Assembly: GCA_964359435.1 (NCBI GenBank)
Contig: CAYHSY010000015.1
Coordinates: forward strand, 1-18,366
Direction: 5' to 3'
Source of the DNA: CAYHSY01 sp964359435
Lineage (GTDB): Bacteria; Patescibacteriota; Minisyncoccia; UBA6257; JAUSGH01
DNA length: 18,366 nt
How positions within the stretch are numbered: position 1 is the first letter of the stretch; each line of letters starts with the position of its first letter. Shown piece after piece: positions 1 to 6,085 of this stretch. The notes under the pieces were generated by a model. The model saw only the letters and a list, made by a program, of their open reading frames with translations. It did no database searches and was not told the DNA's origin. The position numbers and the translations under genes are program-made.

Positions 1-116
1 CGCCACCTTTCATCCAATTCAAAAAACCGCTCCAAAAGCCCCATTTCCACATGCTTGGCTTTCAGGCCCTCTCTGACCTTCTCGGGATTTTTTCTTATCA
101 GATTTACATCTAGCAT
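1..116 (-). CDS. serS: Seryl-tRNA synthetase, N-terminal fragment
   Basis: The reverse strand opens with ATG at 116 and reads MLDVNLIRKNPEKVREGL, continuing into LLERFFELDERW before the window ends after 38 full codons. MLDxxLIRxNPExVRxxL followed by a leucine-rich segment and a LDE-R is the classic start of bacterial SerRS, the first strand of the N-terminal coiled-coil arm that binds the long variable arm of tRNA-Ser. The catalytic class II domain lies outside the window. It sits 7 bp behind the small membrane-protein gene and is probably the last visible gene of the lysS transcription unit. No Shine-Dalgarno is seen upstream, which is usual for this window. Confidence 0.85.
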   Translation of the reverse strand, partial: MLDVNLIRKNPEKVREGLKAKHVEMGLLERFFELDERW

Positions 117-123
117 CTTGGTA

Positions 124-579
124 CTATTGGTAATACTGCCCGAGTTTCACAACCACCATCTTGGCATAGAAATAGCGGATTGCAATCGTTGCGCCAAAAG
201 CAACTAAAATAGAGAGCCCCGCGCCGGCGGCCAAAGCCAAACCGCCGCCCAAAAATCCGAAGATGCCGGCAATAATGTACGGGTAGAACAATAAACGGAA
301 AAGCGAACCGAAGAAATTACCCAGATATTTCTTGTTAAAATCAATAATCTGAACGTAATATCGCGATAAAACAAAACCAAATATCGCGCCGGAAATAGCG
401 CCCCAAACCAACGAGTTGACCACCTGACCCCCTGGAAAACCGCCGAAACCAACTAAAACCCCAAAAGGCGCAAACCATGTTGTGGCGAAATAATTAGCCA
501 AACTTTCCGCCGCAGAAGCAACGCCACCATAAATCGCCATCCATTTAATGCTATCTTTTGCTTTTTGGTCCAGTTCCAT
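124..579 (-). CDS. Small multi-pass membrane protein of unknown function
   Basis: A 151-residue protein rich in Gly, Ala and aromatic residues. I do not recognise the family. Hydrophobic stretches at about residues 52-72, 98-118 and 119-137 look like transmembrane helices, and residues 14-45 are a further mildly hydrophobic, Gly-rich stretch. The N-terminus (MELDQKAKDSIKW) is charged and there is no cleavable signal. ATG at 579 is the only sensible start. It lies 15 bp behind the RibL-like gene and 7 bp ahead of serS, so it is probably co-transcribed with them, but neither neighbour suggests its role. It ends in TAG. That it is a real gene rests on operon position, uninterrupted frame and membrane-protein composition. 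Confidence 0.7.
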   Translation of the reverse strand: MELDQKAKDSIKWMAIYGGVASAAESLANYFATTWFAPFGVLVGFGGFPGGQVVNSLVWGAISGAIFGFVLSRYYVQIIDFNKKYLGNFFGSLFRLLFYPYIIAGIFGFLGGGLALAAGAGLSILVAFGATIAIRYFYAKMVVVKLGQYYQ

Positions 580-594
580 AGATTTATCAACGAA

Positions 595-999
595 TTATTT
601 ATTAATAATACTGCTGTGATATTTGCTGGGTTCAAAACTTGATGCGACCTTGATAATGGGTTTGACCCCAAGTTTATCTAAACGTCCTTCAAAATCTTCC
701 TTCATAAGAACTTGGTCGTAGCCGAAAACCACGACATCCGGCTTATGTTTTTTAACCACTTCCCAGCTTGAAAGCCGGGCATCGCCCGCCACCACCTCAT
801 TAACGCCATCTTCCGCTTGCAAATACGCCAGACGTTCACCTATATCGTATTTAGGATTATGGCCTTTAAGCCGCGAAATGATGGCATTTTGAGCCACAAC
901 AACTACCAGATAATCGCCAAAGGTTTTGGCTTCGCGCAAGAGGGCGCGATGTCCCGCGTGAAGCCCGTCAAAGGCACCAAAAACCATTACTTTAGCCAT
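595..999 (-). CDS. Cytidylyltransferase-like nucleotidyltransferase (RibL/TagD-type)
   Basis: A 134-residue protein beginning MAKVMVFGAFDGLHAGH. The GxFDxxHxGH pattern (His14 and His17) is the nucleotide-binding signature of the HxGH cytidylyltransferase superfamily, and a GYDQ motif near residue 93 after PDVVVF resembles the archaeal FAD synthase RibL and its bacterial relatives. The likely reaction is nucleotidyl transfer from ATP or CTP to a phosphorylated substrate such as FMN or glycerol 3-phosphate; the sequence alone does not fix the substrate. The frame is open far upstream into lysS, but homology starts at the ATG at 999, 16 bp after the lysS stop, so that start is used. It is probably co-transcribed with lysS and the membrane protein downstream. 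Confidence 0.82.
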   Translation of the reverse strand: MAKVMVFGAFDGLHAGHRALLREAKTFGDYLVVVVAQNAIISRLKGHNPKYDIGERLAYLQAEDGVNEVVAGDARLSSWEVVKKHKPDVVVFGYDQVLMKEDFEGRLDKLGVKPIIKVASSFEPSKYHSSIINK

Positions 1000-1015
1000 A
1001 TAAGGAACGGTTTCT

Positions 1016-2509
1016 CTATTTCTCAAGCTTTTTATTTTTTTCATTATCCCTAGGACGCATGACCGGAAAGAAAACGGTTTCTCGGACGGGCTTATCCATA
1101 AGTATAGCAAAAAGACGCTCGGAAAGCCCGAAGCCGGCCGCCGGGGGCATACCGTATTCCAGTGCCTCCAAAAAATCCTCGTCCAAACGCTGCGCCTCTT
1201 TATCACCCGCTTCGCGGAGGCGCATCTGCTCTTCAAAACGTGCCCGCTGATCGGCCGGGTCGTTGCATTCGGAAAATCCCTTGCCCAACTCCGTGCCGCA
1301 AGCGACGACCTGAATACGCTCAACGCGCCCGGGCAAACCCGCGGCACGCTTGGCTAACGGCTCAACATCTGCCGGCGGATGGATCAAAAAAGACGGCTGA
1401 ATGAGCGTGGGCCGAACTATCTTTTTATACAACAGATCGATCAGCCGGCCGCAGCCCAACTCGGCCGGGGCGTCCAATTGGCGTTTTTTGACTTCGGCGA
1501 GCAGTTCTTCGCGGCTTGTTTTTTCCAAATCCAAACCAACCATTTTTTTGAATAGATCATAGTATTCAAGCCGAGGCCATTCGCGCTCCCAATCAATCTC
1601 TTGTCCTTGCCAAATAGTTTTAAGACCGCCGGTTGTTTCTTGAACAGCTTTCTTGTATAGTTTTTCAACCAAAACCATCAATTCTTCGTAATNNNNNNNN
1701 NNTTCGTAATCGGCATAAGCCCAATAAAATTCCAATTGCGTATAATCCTGCAAATGTTCATTATCAATACCTTCATTTCTAAAAACCCGGCCGAGTTCGA
1801 AAATTTTTTCGTAGCCGCCAACCAGAAGTTTTTTCTGGGGCAGCTCCAAAGAAATGCGGAGATATAAATCAATGCCCAAGGCATTATGATGCGTAACAAA
1901 TGGTTCGGCGTCGGCGCCGCCGGGCGAGCTTTCCAAAACCGGCGTTTCAACTTCCAAGAAATCGTTTTTAACCAGCTCGCTTCTCCAAGCATTCCAAAAA
2001 CGGTTTTTCTTAACAAAAAGTTCACGGGCTCCGGGGTCTACGATAAACTCCAGATACCGGGAACGCAGCCGAGTTTCCACATCCGAAAGGCCATACCACT
2101 CGGACGGCGCGGGACGCATCGACTTGCCGGCCAATATGATTTTTTTAGCGGCAATACTCGGCTCCCCGCTTTTAGTTTCAAAAACCTGACCGGTAACGCT
2201 TATAAAATCGCCGATATCCAGATTTTCCTGGAATAAGGTAAAATCATTCAAATCGTCCGATTTGCCGACTACTTGCACGGCGTCACCGCCATCGCGCACA
2301 TCTAAAAAGAAAATGCCGCCGTGACCGCGTTTACCGGTAATCCGACCGGCGACTTTCACGGTTTTTTGGCCGGCTGAAAGCATATCGAATTTAGCCAAAA
2401 CATCGGAGATGGCATGCGTTCGCGGGACGCGCGCCGGGTAAGGGTCGTGTCCGGCAGCGATGAATGCATCGCGTTTCTTTATCCGTTCGTTTATAAGGTC
2501 TTCAAGCAT
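1016..2509 (-). CDS. lysS: Lysyl-tRNA synthetase, class II
   Basis: Charges tRNA-Lys. An N-terminal OB-fold anticodon-binding domain covers about residues 50-130 (VKVAGRITGKRGHGGIFFLD). The class II core follows: motif 2 around residues 238-262 (ELGRVFRNEGID, then DYTQLEFY) and motif 3 around 459-466 (GFGLSERL). LysRS-typical ECNDPADQRxRFEEQ lies before motif 3. In motif 3 the usual GIGIDRL is replaced by GLSERL, but the Arg is kept. Four X residues (270-273) come from a 10-N scaffold gap. Deleting the gap plus a duplicated 8-bp flank restores ADYEELM, as in other LysRS, giving about 491 residues. It starts at ATG 2509 with no Shine-Dalgarno, ends in TAG, and is followed by the RibL-like gene. 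Confidence 0.95.
   Translation of the reverse strand: MLEDLINERIKKRDAFIAAGHDPYPARVPRTHAISDVLAKFDMLSAGQKTVKVAGRITGKRGHGGIFFLDVRDGGDAVQVVGKSDDLNDFTLFQENLDIGDFISVTGQVFETKSGEPSIAAKKIILAGKSMRPAPSEWYGLSDVETRLRSRYLEFIVDPGARELFVKKNRFWNAWRSELVKNDFLEVETPVLESSPGGADAEPFVTHHNALGIDLYLRISLELPQKKLLVGGYEKIFELGRVFRNEGIDNEHLQDYTQLEFYWAYADYEXXXXYEELMVLVEKLYKKAVQETTGGLKTIWQGQEIDWEREWPRLEYYDLFKKMVGLDLEKTSREELLAEVKKRQLDAPAELGCGRLIDLLYKKIVRPTLIQPSFLIHPPADVEPLAKRAAGLPGRVERIQVVACGTELGKGFSECNDPADQRARFEEQMRLREAGDKEAQRLDEDFLEALEYGMPPAAGFGLSERLFAILMDKPVRETVFFPVMRPRDNEKNKKLEK
1685..1710. other. 10-N scaffold gap flanked by an 8-bp direct duplication
   Basis: Ten Ns occupy 1693-1702. TTCGTAAT ends immediately before them (1685-1692) and is repeated immediately after (1703-1710). 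The gap plus one copy is 18 bp, so lysS stays in frame across it. This is the footprint of two contigs ending in the same 8 bases that were scaffolded but not merged, and there is probably no missing sequence. Confidence 0.9.
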
Positions 2510-2517
2510 TGTTTTTG

Positions 2518-2601
2518 GCTACGAAATACGAATGGTTTACGAATATACCAAACCTAGATTATACAATTTCCATATATTAGTATTTTTTCGTATTTCGTAG
2601 C
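2518..2601. repeat. 15-bp perfect inverted repeat around the lysS promoter region
   Basis: GCTACGAAATACGAA at 2518-2532 is the exact reverse complement of 2587-2601, with a 54-nt spacer. TACGAA-type units recur in the left half (three within about 23 bp, ending near 2543), and GGTTT/AAACC (2534-2538/2550-2554) forms a smaller hairpin in the spacer. The left arm ends 8 nt before the lysS start codon. There is no U-tract, so it does not look like a terminator. In a transcript reading through from greA it would fold just ahead of lysS. Confidence 0.75.
2558..2563 (-). promoter_or_regulatory. Candidate -10 element for lysS
   Basis: A perfect TATAAT on the minus strand lies about 48 nt upstream of the lysS start. 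The hexamer 17 bp further upstream (AAAATA, 2581-2586) is a poor -35 match and there is no TG extension, so this rests on the -10 alone. It would start transcription near 2551, inside the inverted repeat. Confidence 0.35.
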
Positions 2602-2605
2602 TGAA

Positions 2606-3067
2606 CTATTCTACGCTCAAAATTTTGTAAGCGGCCTCGCCTTTGGGAGTTTTAACTTTAACTATTTTACCCGCCTCTTGGCCCAAGAAGGCCTTGCCCA
2701 AAGGCGATTCGTTGGAAATAAGGCCGGCCTCGGGTCTGGCCTCATTGGAACCCACGATGGTGAACTTTGTTTTTTGGCCGTCTCTGGAAACCTCTATGGA
2801 AGAGCCAATCTGAACCGTTTTGCGATCGCCGATCGGCTTTTCTATAACGGAAGCATTTTTAATCATTTCCTCCAATTCAAAAATCTTGGATTCAACCTGG
2901 CTCTGCTCTTCGCGTGCCTCAAAATATTCCGAATTTTCCGATAAGTCACCTAGTTCTTTAGCGCGCTTCAGACGCTCCGAAACCTCAATGCGCTTGACGG
3001 TCTTCAATTCATTTAATTCTGTTTTGAGCTCTTCCAGACGTTCCGGCGTTAAATAATATTGATCCAT
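2606..3067 (-). CDS. greA: Transcription elongation factor GreA
   Basis: A 153-residue GreA, close to the family's usual 158. The N-terminal antiparallel coiled coil (residues about 1-78) carries the acidic tip GDLSENSEY with Asp41 and Glu44, which reaches through the RNA polymerase secondary channel and stimulates cleavage of backtracked transcripts. It is followed by AREEQ and a C-terminal FKBP-like domain (81-153). It starts at ATG 3067, 16 bp after the glycosyltransferase stop, and no promoter is visible in that short gap, so the two are probably co-transcribed. There is no Shine-Dalgarno (the upstream bases are A/T only). It ends in TAG, about 97 bp ahead of lysS. Confidence 0.95.
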   Translation of the reverse strand: MDQYYLTPERLEELKTELNELKTVKRIEVSERLKRAKELGDLSENSEYFEAREEQSQVESKIFELEEMIKNASVIEKPIGDRKTVQIGSSIEVSRDGQKTKFTIVGSNEARPEAGLISNESPLGKAFLGQEAGKIVKVKTPKGEAAYKILSVE

Positions 3068-3083
3068 AATTTTTTATTTTTTG

Positions 3084-3797
3084 TTAATATAAACCCTTCA
3101 GCGATCTGATACGTGAATTAAAAGCGCCTTTCAGACATTCGAGGTAACGCCGAAAGACAAACGGCTCCGTGTTACCCCAAAAAATCGGCAGCTCTTTAAC
3201 CCTGAAGCCGCACCGCCGCGCGAGCATCGCCAACTCCACCACCCAACCCGCCCCGCCCTCTTTTAACTTAGGTAAAAGTTTCTCCGCCAAAGAACCGTTA
3301 AGGCACAAAAAACCGCTTTCGGTATCCCAAATACCAGGCAAGGCAGTAAGCTGTATCGCGACGTTATGTAGTATCCTAAAGAATCTAACGTGAAATTGCA
3401 ACTGCGGTTGAACAACCGACCGGCGCAAAGCGCGTGAGCCCAAGACCAAGTCATAACCGCTCAAAAGACGCGGCAGAATTTTTTGAAATTCATCAACCGA
3501 TATGTTCCCGGCCGCGGGCATAATCACCCGCCAATCCCCCTTGGCATGCAATAAAGCCGCGCGAGCGGCGGCACCCTCGCTGATATTTTTGCCGATTGAC
3601 ATGTATTTAACGCGTGGTAAAAGCGCCGCGAAACGATCCGCTATAACTTTGGTAGCGTCATTCGAACCACGGTCGGTGATAATGATTTCATATAAAAATC
3701 CACTCTTGGAAAGTTGGTCATCTATAGAAAGCAACGCAAGAGGCAAGGTGCGGGAATTGTTCAATGTCGGTATTATAATCGATAGTTTCAATGCCAT
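3084..3797 (-). CDS. GT2-family (DPM-like) glycosyltransferase with altered DxD motif
   Basis: A 237-residue GT-A fold protein. MALKLSIIIPTLNNSRTL is a standard GT2 start; TDRGSNDAT near residue 41 is the nucleotide-binding DxGSxD element; GKNISEGAAARAALLHAKGDW matches the dolichol/polyprenyl-phosphate mannosyltransferase subgroup; DTESGFLCLNG and RVKELPIFW follow as in that subgroup. Where relatives have a metal-binding DAD (IMDADLS), this protein reads IMPAAGNIS (residues 92-100), so the DxD is lost and activity is uncertain. There is no C-terminal transmembrane segment. The frame is open upstream, but homology begins at ATG 3797, which lies 6 nt after a candidate TATTAT -10, so the mRNA may be leaderless. 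A sugar-transfer role is inferred from the family only. Confidence 0.85.
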   Translation of the reverse strand: MALKLSIIIPTLNNSRTLPLALLSIDDQLSKSGFLYEIIITDRGSNDATKVIADRFAALLPRVKYMSIGKNISEGAAARAALLHAKGDWRVIMPAAGNISVDEFQKILPRLLSGYDLVLGSRALRRSVVQPQLQFHVRFFRILHNVAIQLTALPGIWDTESGFLCLNGSLAEKLLPKLKEGGAGWVVELAMLARRCGFRVKELPIFWGNTEPFVFRRYLECLKGAFNSRIRSLKGLY

Positions 3798-3803
3798 GTA
3801 TTC

Positions 3804-3809
3804 ATAATA
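3804..3809 (-). promoter_or_regulatory. Candidate -10 element for the glycosyltransferase
   Basis: TATTAT on the minus strand is separated by 6 nt from the ATG at 3797, the spacing expected for a leaderless transcript. It follows directly after an intrinsic terminator, so a new promoter is needed here. No good -35 hexamer is seen at 16-18 bp. Confidence 0.35.
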
Positions 3810-3833
3810 ACAAATCACGCATGTTTGCTTGTT

Positions 3834-3872
3834 AAAATAAAAACCACCGGCCGAGTGAAGCGGATACGGTGG
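3834..3872 (-). terminator. Intrinsic terminator of the amber-interrupted unit
   Basis: On the minus strand, CCACCG (3872-3867) pairs with CGGTGG (3849-3844), with an inner CCG/CGG pair (3863-3861/3853-3851), followed by TTTTTATTTT (3843-3834). It begins 10 nt after the stop codon at 3883 and separates this unit from the glycosyltransferase. Confidence 0.75.
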
Positions 3873-3882
3873 CATCAGATAA

Positions 3883-4440
3883 CTACGCCTTCTTTTTATT
3901 GAGCTTCTTCCTACGCCTCCACCGCTCGCCCTCTCTGTGGATCGCAAGCGCTATGGCCTCTCCGGCATCGCGCGGGGTACTCTTGCCCTGGAGAGCGGCA
4001 AGGGCTCGCTCAATCCACTGTGGGGCGATCTGTGGCACGGCATGTTTCTCGAGGTGTTTCACGACCTCAATAAAGGCCTTACGCGCACCCTTGGCGTTGC
4101 CACAAAAGTCGGCAAGAGAAAGTTTCTGTGTCTTCATTCTAGAAGTGATATCTGAATCTGCTATCAACCATATTCTGCAAACGAACCGTTTGTCGCCACC
4201 CGCAATATCCCTGTACGTACGATTATAATACGGCTTGTCGAATGAATAGTTTAAGACGGCTGCGGTTTGGTACCCATTTCGAATTGCTACGGTAATTACA
4301 TCCGTACCATCCTGGAGCTTGAACTACAACAGAGGTTGCAAAGCCGCATGGAGCGCGGCACACCAACGGTAAGAGACATCCACCGGCATGACGTATCCAC
4401 GGGAATCACTGTCAGGGAGCGGGATGCGAAGCTCGTTCAC
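3883..4440 (-). pseudogene. Unrecognised gene interrupted by one in-frame amber codon
   Basis: A GTG at 4440 preceded by AGAGGAGGAAGTC opens a frame of 38 codons (MNELRIPLPDSDSRGY if GTG is read as Met) that meets TAG at 4326-4324. The same frame then stays open for 146 more codons to TAG at 3885-3883, ending in basic GERWRRRKKLNKKKA. An internal ATG at 4137 (MKTQKLSLADF) could restart an 84-residue product. I do not recognise the protein; there are no clear transmembrane segments. Promoter, ribosome site, frame and terminator are all present, so it is a complete monocistronic unit. UAG is a normal stop elsewhere in this window, so the simplest reading is a recent nonsense mutation or sequencing error. 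Translational readthrough, or a short 38-residue product plus a restart, are alternatives. Its C/G-ending codons look different from those of its neighbours. Confidence 0.6.
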
Positions 4441-4445
4441 GACTT

Positions 4446-4451
4446 CCTCCT
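4446..4451 (-). promoter_or_regulatory. Strong Shine-Dalgarno site fixing the GTG start at 4440
   Basis: AGGAGG lies 5 nt before the GTG. It is the strongest ribosome-binding match in the window, where nearly all other genes have none. It decides the start of the amber-interrupted frame. Confidence 0.8.
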
Positions 4452-4498
4452 CTAATGCATATGGTTATCAAAAAAAACCAACCGGCAACAACATGCTG

Positions 4499-4527
4499 AT
4501 TATATCATCCAGAAAAACTTGTGTCAA
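4499..4527 (-). promoter_or_regulatory. Perfect-consensus sigma70 promoter
   Basis: TTGACA (4527-4522), a 17-bp spacer, then TATAAT (4504-4499) on the minus strand: both hexamers and the spacing are exact consensus. Transcription should start near 4492, giving a leader of about 52 nt ahead of the GTG at 4440. The -35 overlaps the -35 region of the plus-strand map promoter. Confidence 0.85.
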
Positions 4528-4548
4528 CGAAATTTTTATGGTTATAAT
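4519..4548 (+). promoter_or_regulatory. map promoter, leaderless geometry
   Basis: TTGTGT (4519-4524), an 18-bp spacer and a perfect TATAAT (4543-4548) on the plus strand. The -10 ends 6 nt before the map ATG at 4555, so the transcript should begin at or next to the start codon. It overlaps the divergent minus-strand promoter by 3 bp in the -35 region. Confidence 0.7.
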
Positions 4549-4554
4549 AGACAC

Positions 4555-5310
4555 ATGATCACCATAAAGACGCCGGAAGAAATTGCTATTATGGAGCGGG
4601 CCGGTAAAATTCTGGCTTCGGCAATTTTGGCAACCGCGGAAGCCGTAAAGCCCGGGGTGACTTTACTGGAACTTGATAAAATCGCTGAAAAAGTTATTCG
4701 CAAAAGCGGAGCAGAGCCGGCTTTTTTAGGATACCAGCCGTATGGAGCATCCGTTCCCTATCCGGCCACACTCTGCCTTTCCATAAACGAAATTATAGTG
4801 CACGGCATTCCCACCGGATACAAGCTCCGCCAAGGCGATGTTCTGAAGATTGACGGCGGAGCAGTCCTGGGCGGGTACTATGTTGACAGCGCCATAACTA
4901 TCGCCGTCTCCGAAGCAACTCCGGATACCGAACGATTGATCGGTGCGACCAGAAAAGCACTTATCGCCGGCATAAGGCAAGCACGCGTGGGAAATACTTT
5001 GGGAGATATCGGGAGCGCGATCGCCAAAGTGGCGGCGCAATATAAAGTCAGGATGGTAGAGGGACTAACAGGCCACGGCGTGGGCCGCGAACTCCACGAA
5101 GACCCGGTGGTGTATAACGACGGCAAACCAGGCACTGGTATGAGGCTGGAAGTCGGCATGGTGCTGGCCATCGAACCCATGGCCGCGCTCGGCACTTCAA
5201 AGATTGTCAAACTCGGCGACGACAGTTATGCCACCGAAGACGGCTCTTTGAGTGCACACTTTGAACATACGGTGGCCGTCACCCAGGAAGGACCAAGAAT
5301 ACTTACTTAA
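4555..5310 (+). CDS. map: Methionine aminopeptidase, type I
   Basis: Removes the initiator Met from new proteins in the cytoplasm. The 251-residue protein has the complete pita-bread metalloprotease set: Asp100 (KIDGG), Asp111 (YYVDSA), His174 (GHGVGRELHEDP), Glu207 (AIEPMA) and Glu237 (FEHTV), with the substrate-site His83 in IVHGIP. There is no N-terminal SH3-binding extension. The frame is open upstream from 4519, but the ATG at 4555 begins the family's MITIKTPEEIAIM and sits at the expected transcription start of the promoter just upstream, so the mRNA is probably leaderless. It is the only plus-strand gene here and converges on adk with an 8-bp overlap of the 3' ends (5303-5310). In many bacteria map follows secY and adk on the same strand; here it has been inverted. 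Confidence 0.97.
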   Translation: MITIKTPEEIAIMERAGKILASAILATAEAVKPGVTLLELDKIAEKVIRKSGAEPAFLGYQPYGASVPYPATLCLSINEIIVHGIPTGYKLRQGDVLKIDGGAVLGGYYVDSAITIAVSEATPDTERLIGATRKALIAGIRQARVGNTLGDIGSAIAKVAAQYKVRMVEGLTGHGVGRELHEDPVVYNDGKPGTGMRLEVGMVLAIEPMAALGTSKIVKLGDDSYATEDGSLSAHFEHTVAVTQEGPRILT

Positions 5311-5986
5311 GTTTTTTGAGTATTTCCGCAAACACTTCGTACGGCAACGGTTCGCCGTCAACCTCTAAAAGTTCGTAGCCGTTCTTTTTTAAACCCTCCA
5401 AGATGGGGGCGGTACGTTTTTCGTATTCAACCAAGCGGACTTTAATTGTTTCAGGCGCGTCCAGCGTGCGCCGACGGAAAAGCCCGCCGCAAATGGGGCA
5501 GAATTCGGGGCGGGAGTGTTCGTGGTACATCACAGCCACGCCGCAGACGGAACAAATCAAACGGTTGCTATTGCGCTTGATGGACGTCTCCGGCGCGACG
5601 CGCAAAAAGACCGTCACGATGTTTTCTTTGCCAAAAGTATCTTCCAGCACGCCCATAAAGCCGCGCCCGTCATCGCCCAAAACAAAGGCCTCATCGTAAG
5701 TGCGGGGAGAACCGCTGAAGACCAAACCATAGCCGGATTCGGCGATCTTTTTGGTTTGGCTGGAGACAATTTTGAAAACCCATTGGGGATCCAATAAAAC
5801 GCCCCGGTCAAAGTCCATTCTTAATTTATCGATTTCGGGATTGCTGCGATTAGCCGGATCCTGAACCACGTGTTCGATGTATTTGCCGGTATCAAAATGA
5901 ATCAAATTAAACTTAGCGGCCAAGAGATTGGCCTGCGTCCCCTTGCCGGCTCCCGGCGGACCAAATACCAAAAACACTTTTTTCAT
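5303..5986 (-). CDS. adk: Adenylate kinase family nucleoside monophosphate kinase
   Basis: Interconverts ATP + AMP and 2 ADP. The 227-residue protein has the P-loop GPPGAGKGT (residues 9-17), an NMP-binding DTGK, and a LID domain carrying four zinc-type cysteines (CSVC at 145-148, CPIC at 163-166) as in Gram-positive long-form Adk. The usual DGFPR is replaced by SGSPR (91-95), keeping the Arg, so substrate preference could differ. It lies downstream of secY as in many spc operons but is separated by an unrelated membrane-protein gene. It has its own extended -10 promoter and a leader of about 92 nt with nested inverted repeats. The ATG at 5986 lacks a Shine-Dalgarno. Its stop overlaps that of convergent map. 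Confidence 0.93.
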   Translation of the reverse strand: MKKVFLVFGPPGAGKGTQANLLAAKFNLIHFDTGKYIEHVVQDPANRSNPEIDKLRMDFDRGVLLDPQWVFKIVSSQTKKIAESGYGLVFSGSPRTYDEAFVLGDDGRGFMGVLEDTFGKENIVTVFLRVAPETSIKRNSNRLICSVCGVAVMYHEHSRPEFCPICGGLFRRRTLDAPETIKVRLVEYEKRTAPILEGLKKNGYELLEVDGEPLPYEVFAEILKKLK

Positions 5987-5992
5987 TTGAAC

Positions 5993-6067
5993 AAAATTGA
6001 GCTAATGGCCGAATTCTTTGTTGCTTTTCCTCAAAGCACCTGGAATTCGTCTTATTTTCTCAATTTT
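5993..6067 (-). promoter_or_regulatory. Nested inverted repeats in the adk leader
   Basis: AAAATTGAG at 5993-6001 pairs with CTCAATTTT at 6059-6067; inside this GAATTC at 6011-6016 pairs with GAATTC at 6043-6048, and CTTTG (6016-6020) with CAAAG (6032-6036). The outer stem ends 6 nt before the adk ATG. The leader RNA could fold into one long hairpin. No protein-coding reading explains it. Confidence 0.55.
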
Positions 6068-6085
6068 AATTACTAATATATTCAT

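Noticed and set aside
1000..1347. Longer start for the RibL-like gene
   Set aside because: The extension lies inside lysS in another frame, and superfamily similarity starts at MAKVMVFGAFDG.
2510..2605. T-box or other riboswitch ahead of lysS
   Set aside because: I see no T-box sequence (TGGNACC-type), no specifier loop layout and no terminator; only the inverted repeat and a -10-like element.
3883..4440. Recoding of UAG as an amino acid in this genome
   Set aside because: TAG ends lysS, greA, secY, rpsH, rplX, rplN, rplV and the membrane protein at 124-579 at the expected lengths, so it is a normal stop. Known CPR recoding (in Absconditabacteria and Gracilibacteria) uses UGA, and no gene here has in-frame TGA.
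3869..4455. Plus-strand open frames (3869-4228, 3937-4155, 4267-4455)
   Set aside because: They are antisense to the amber-interrupted gene, whose promoter, SD and terminator fit the minus strand. Their products are compositionally poor and they have no plus-strand start signals.
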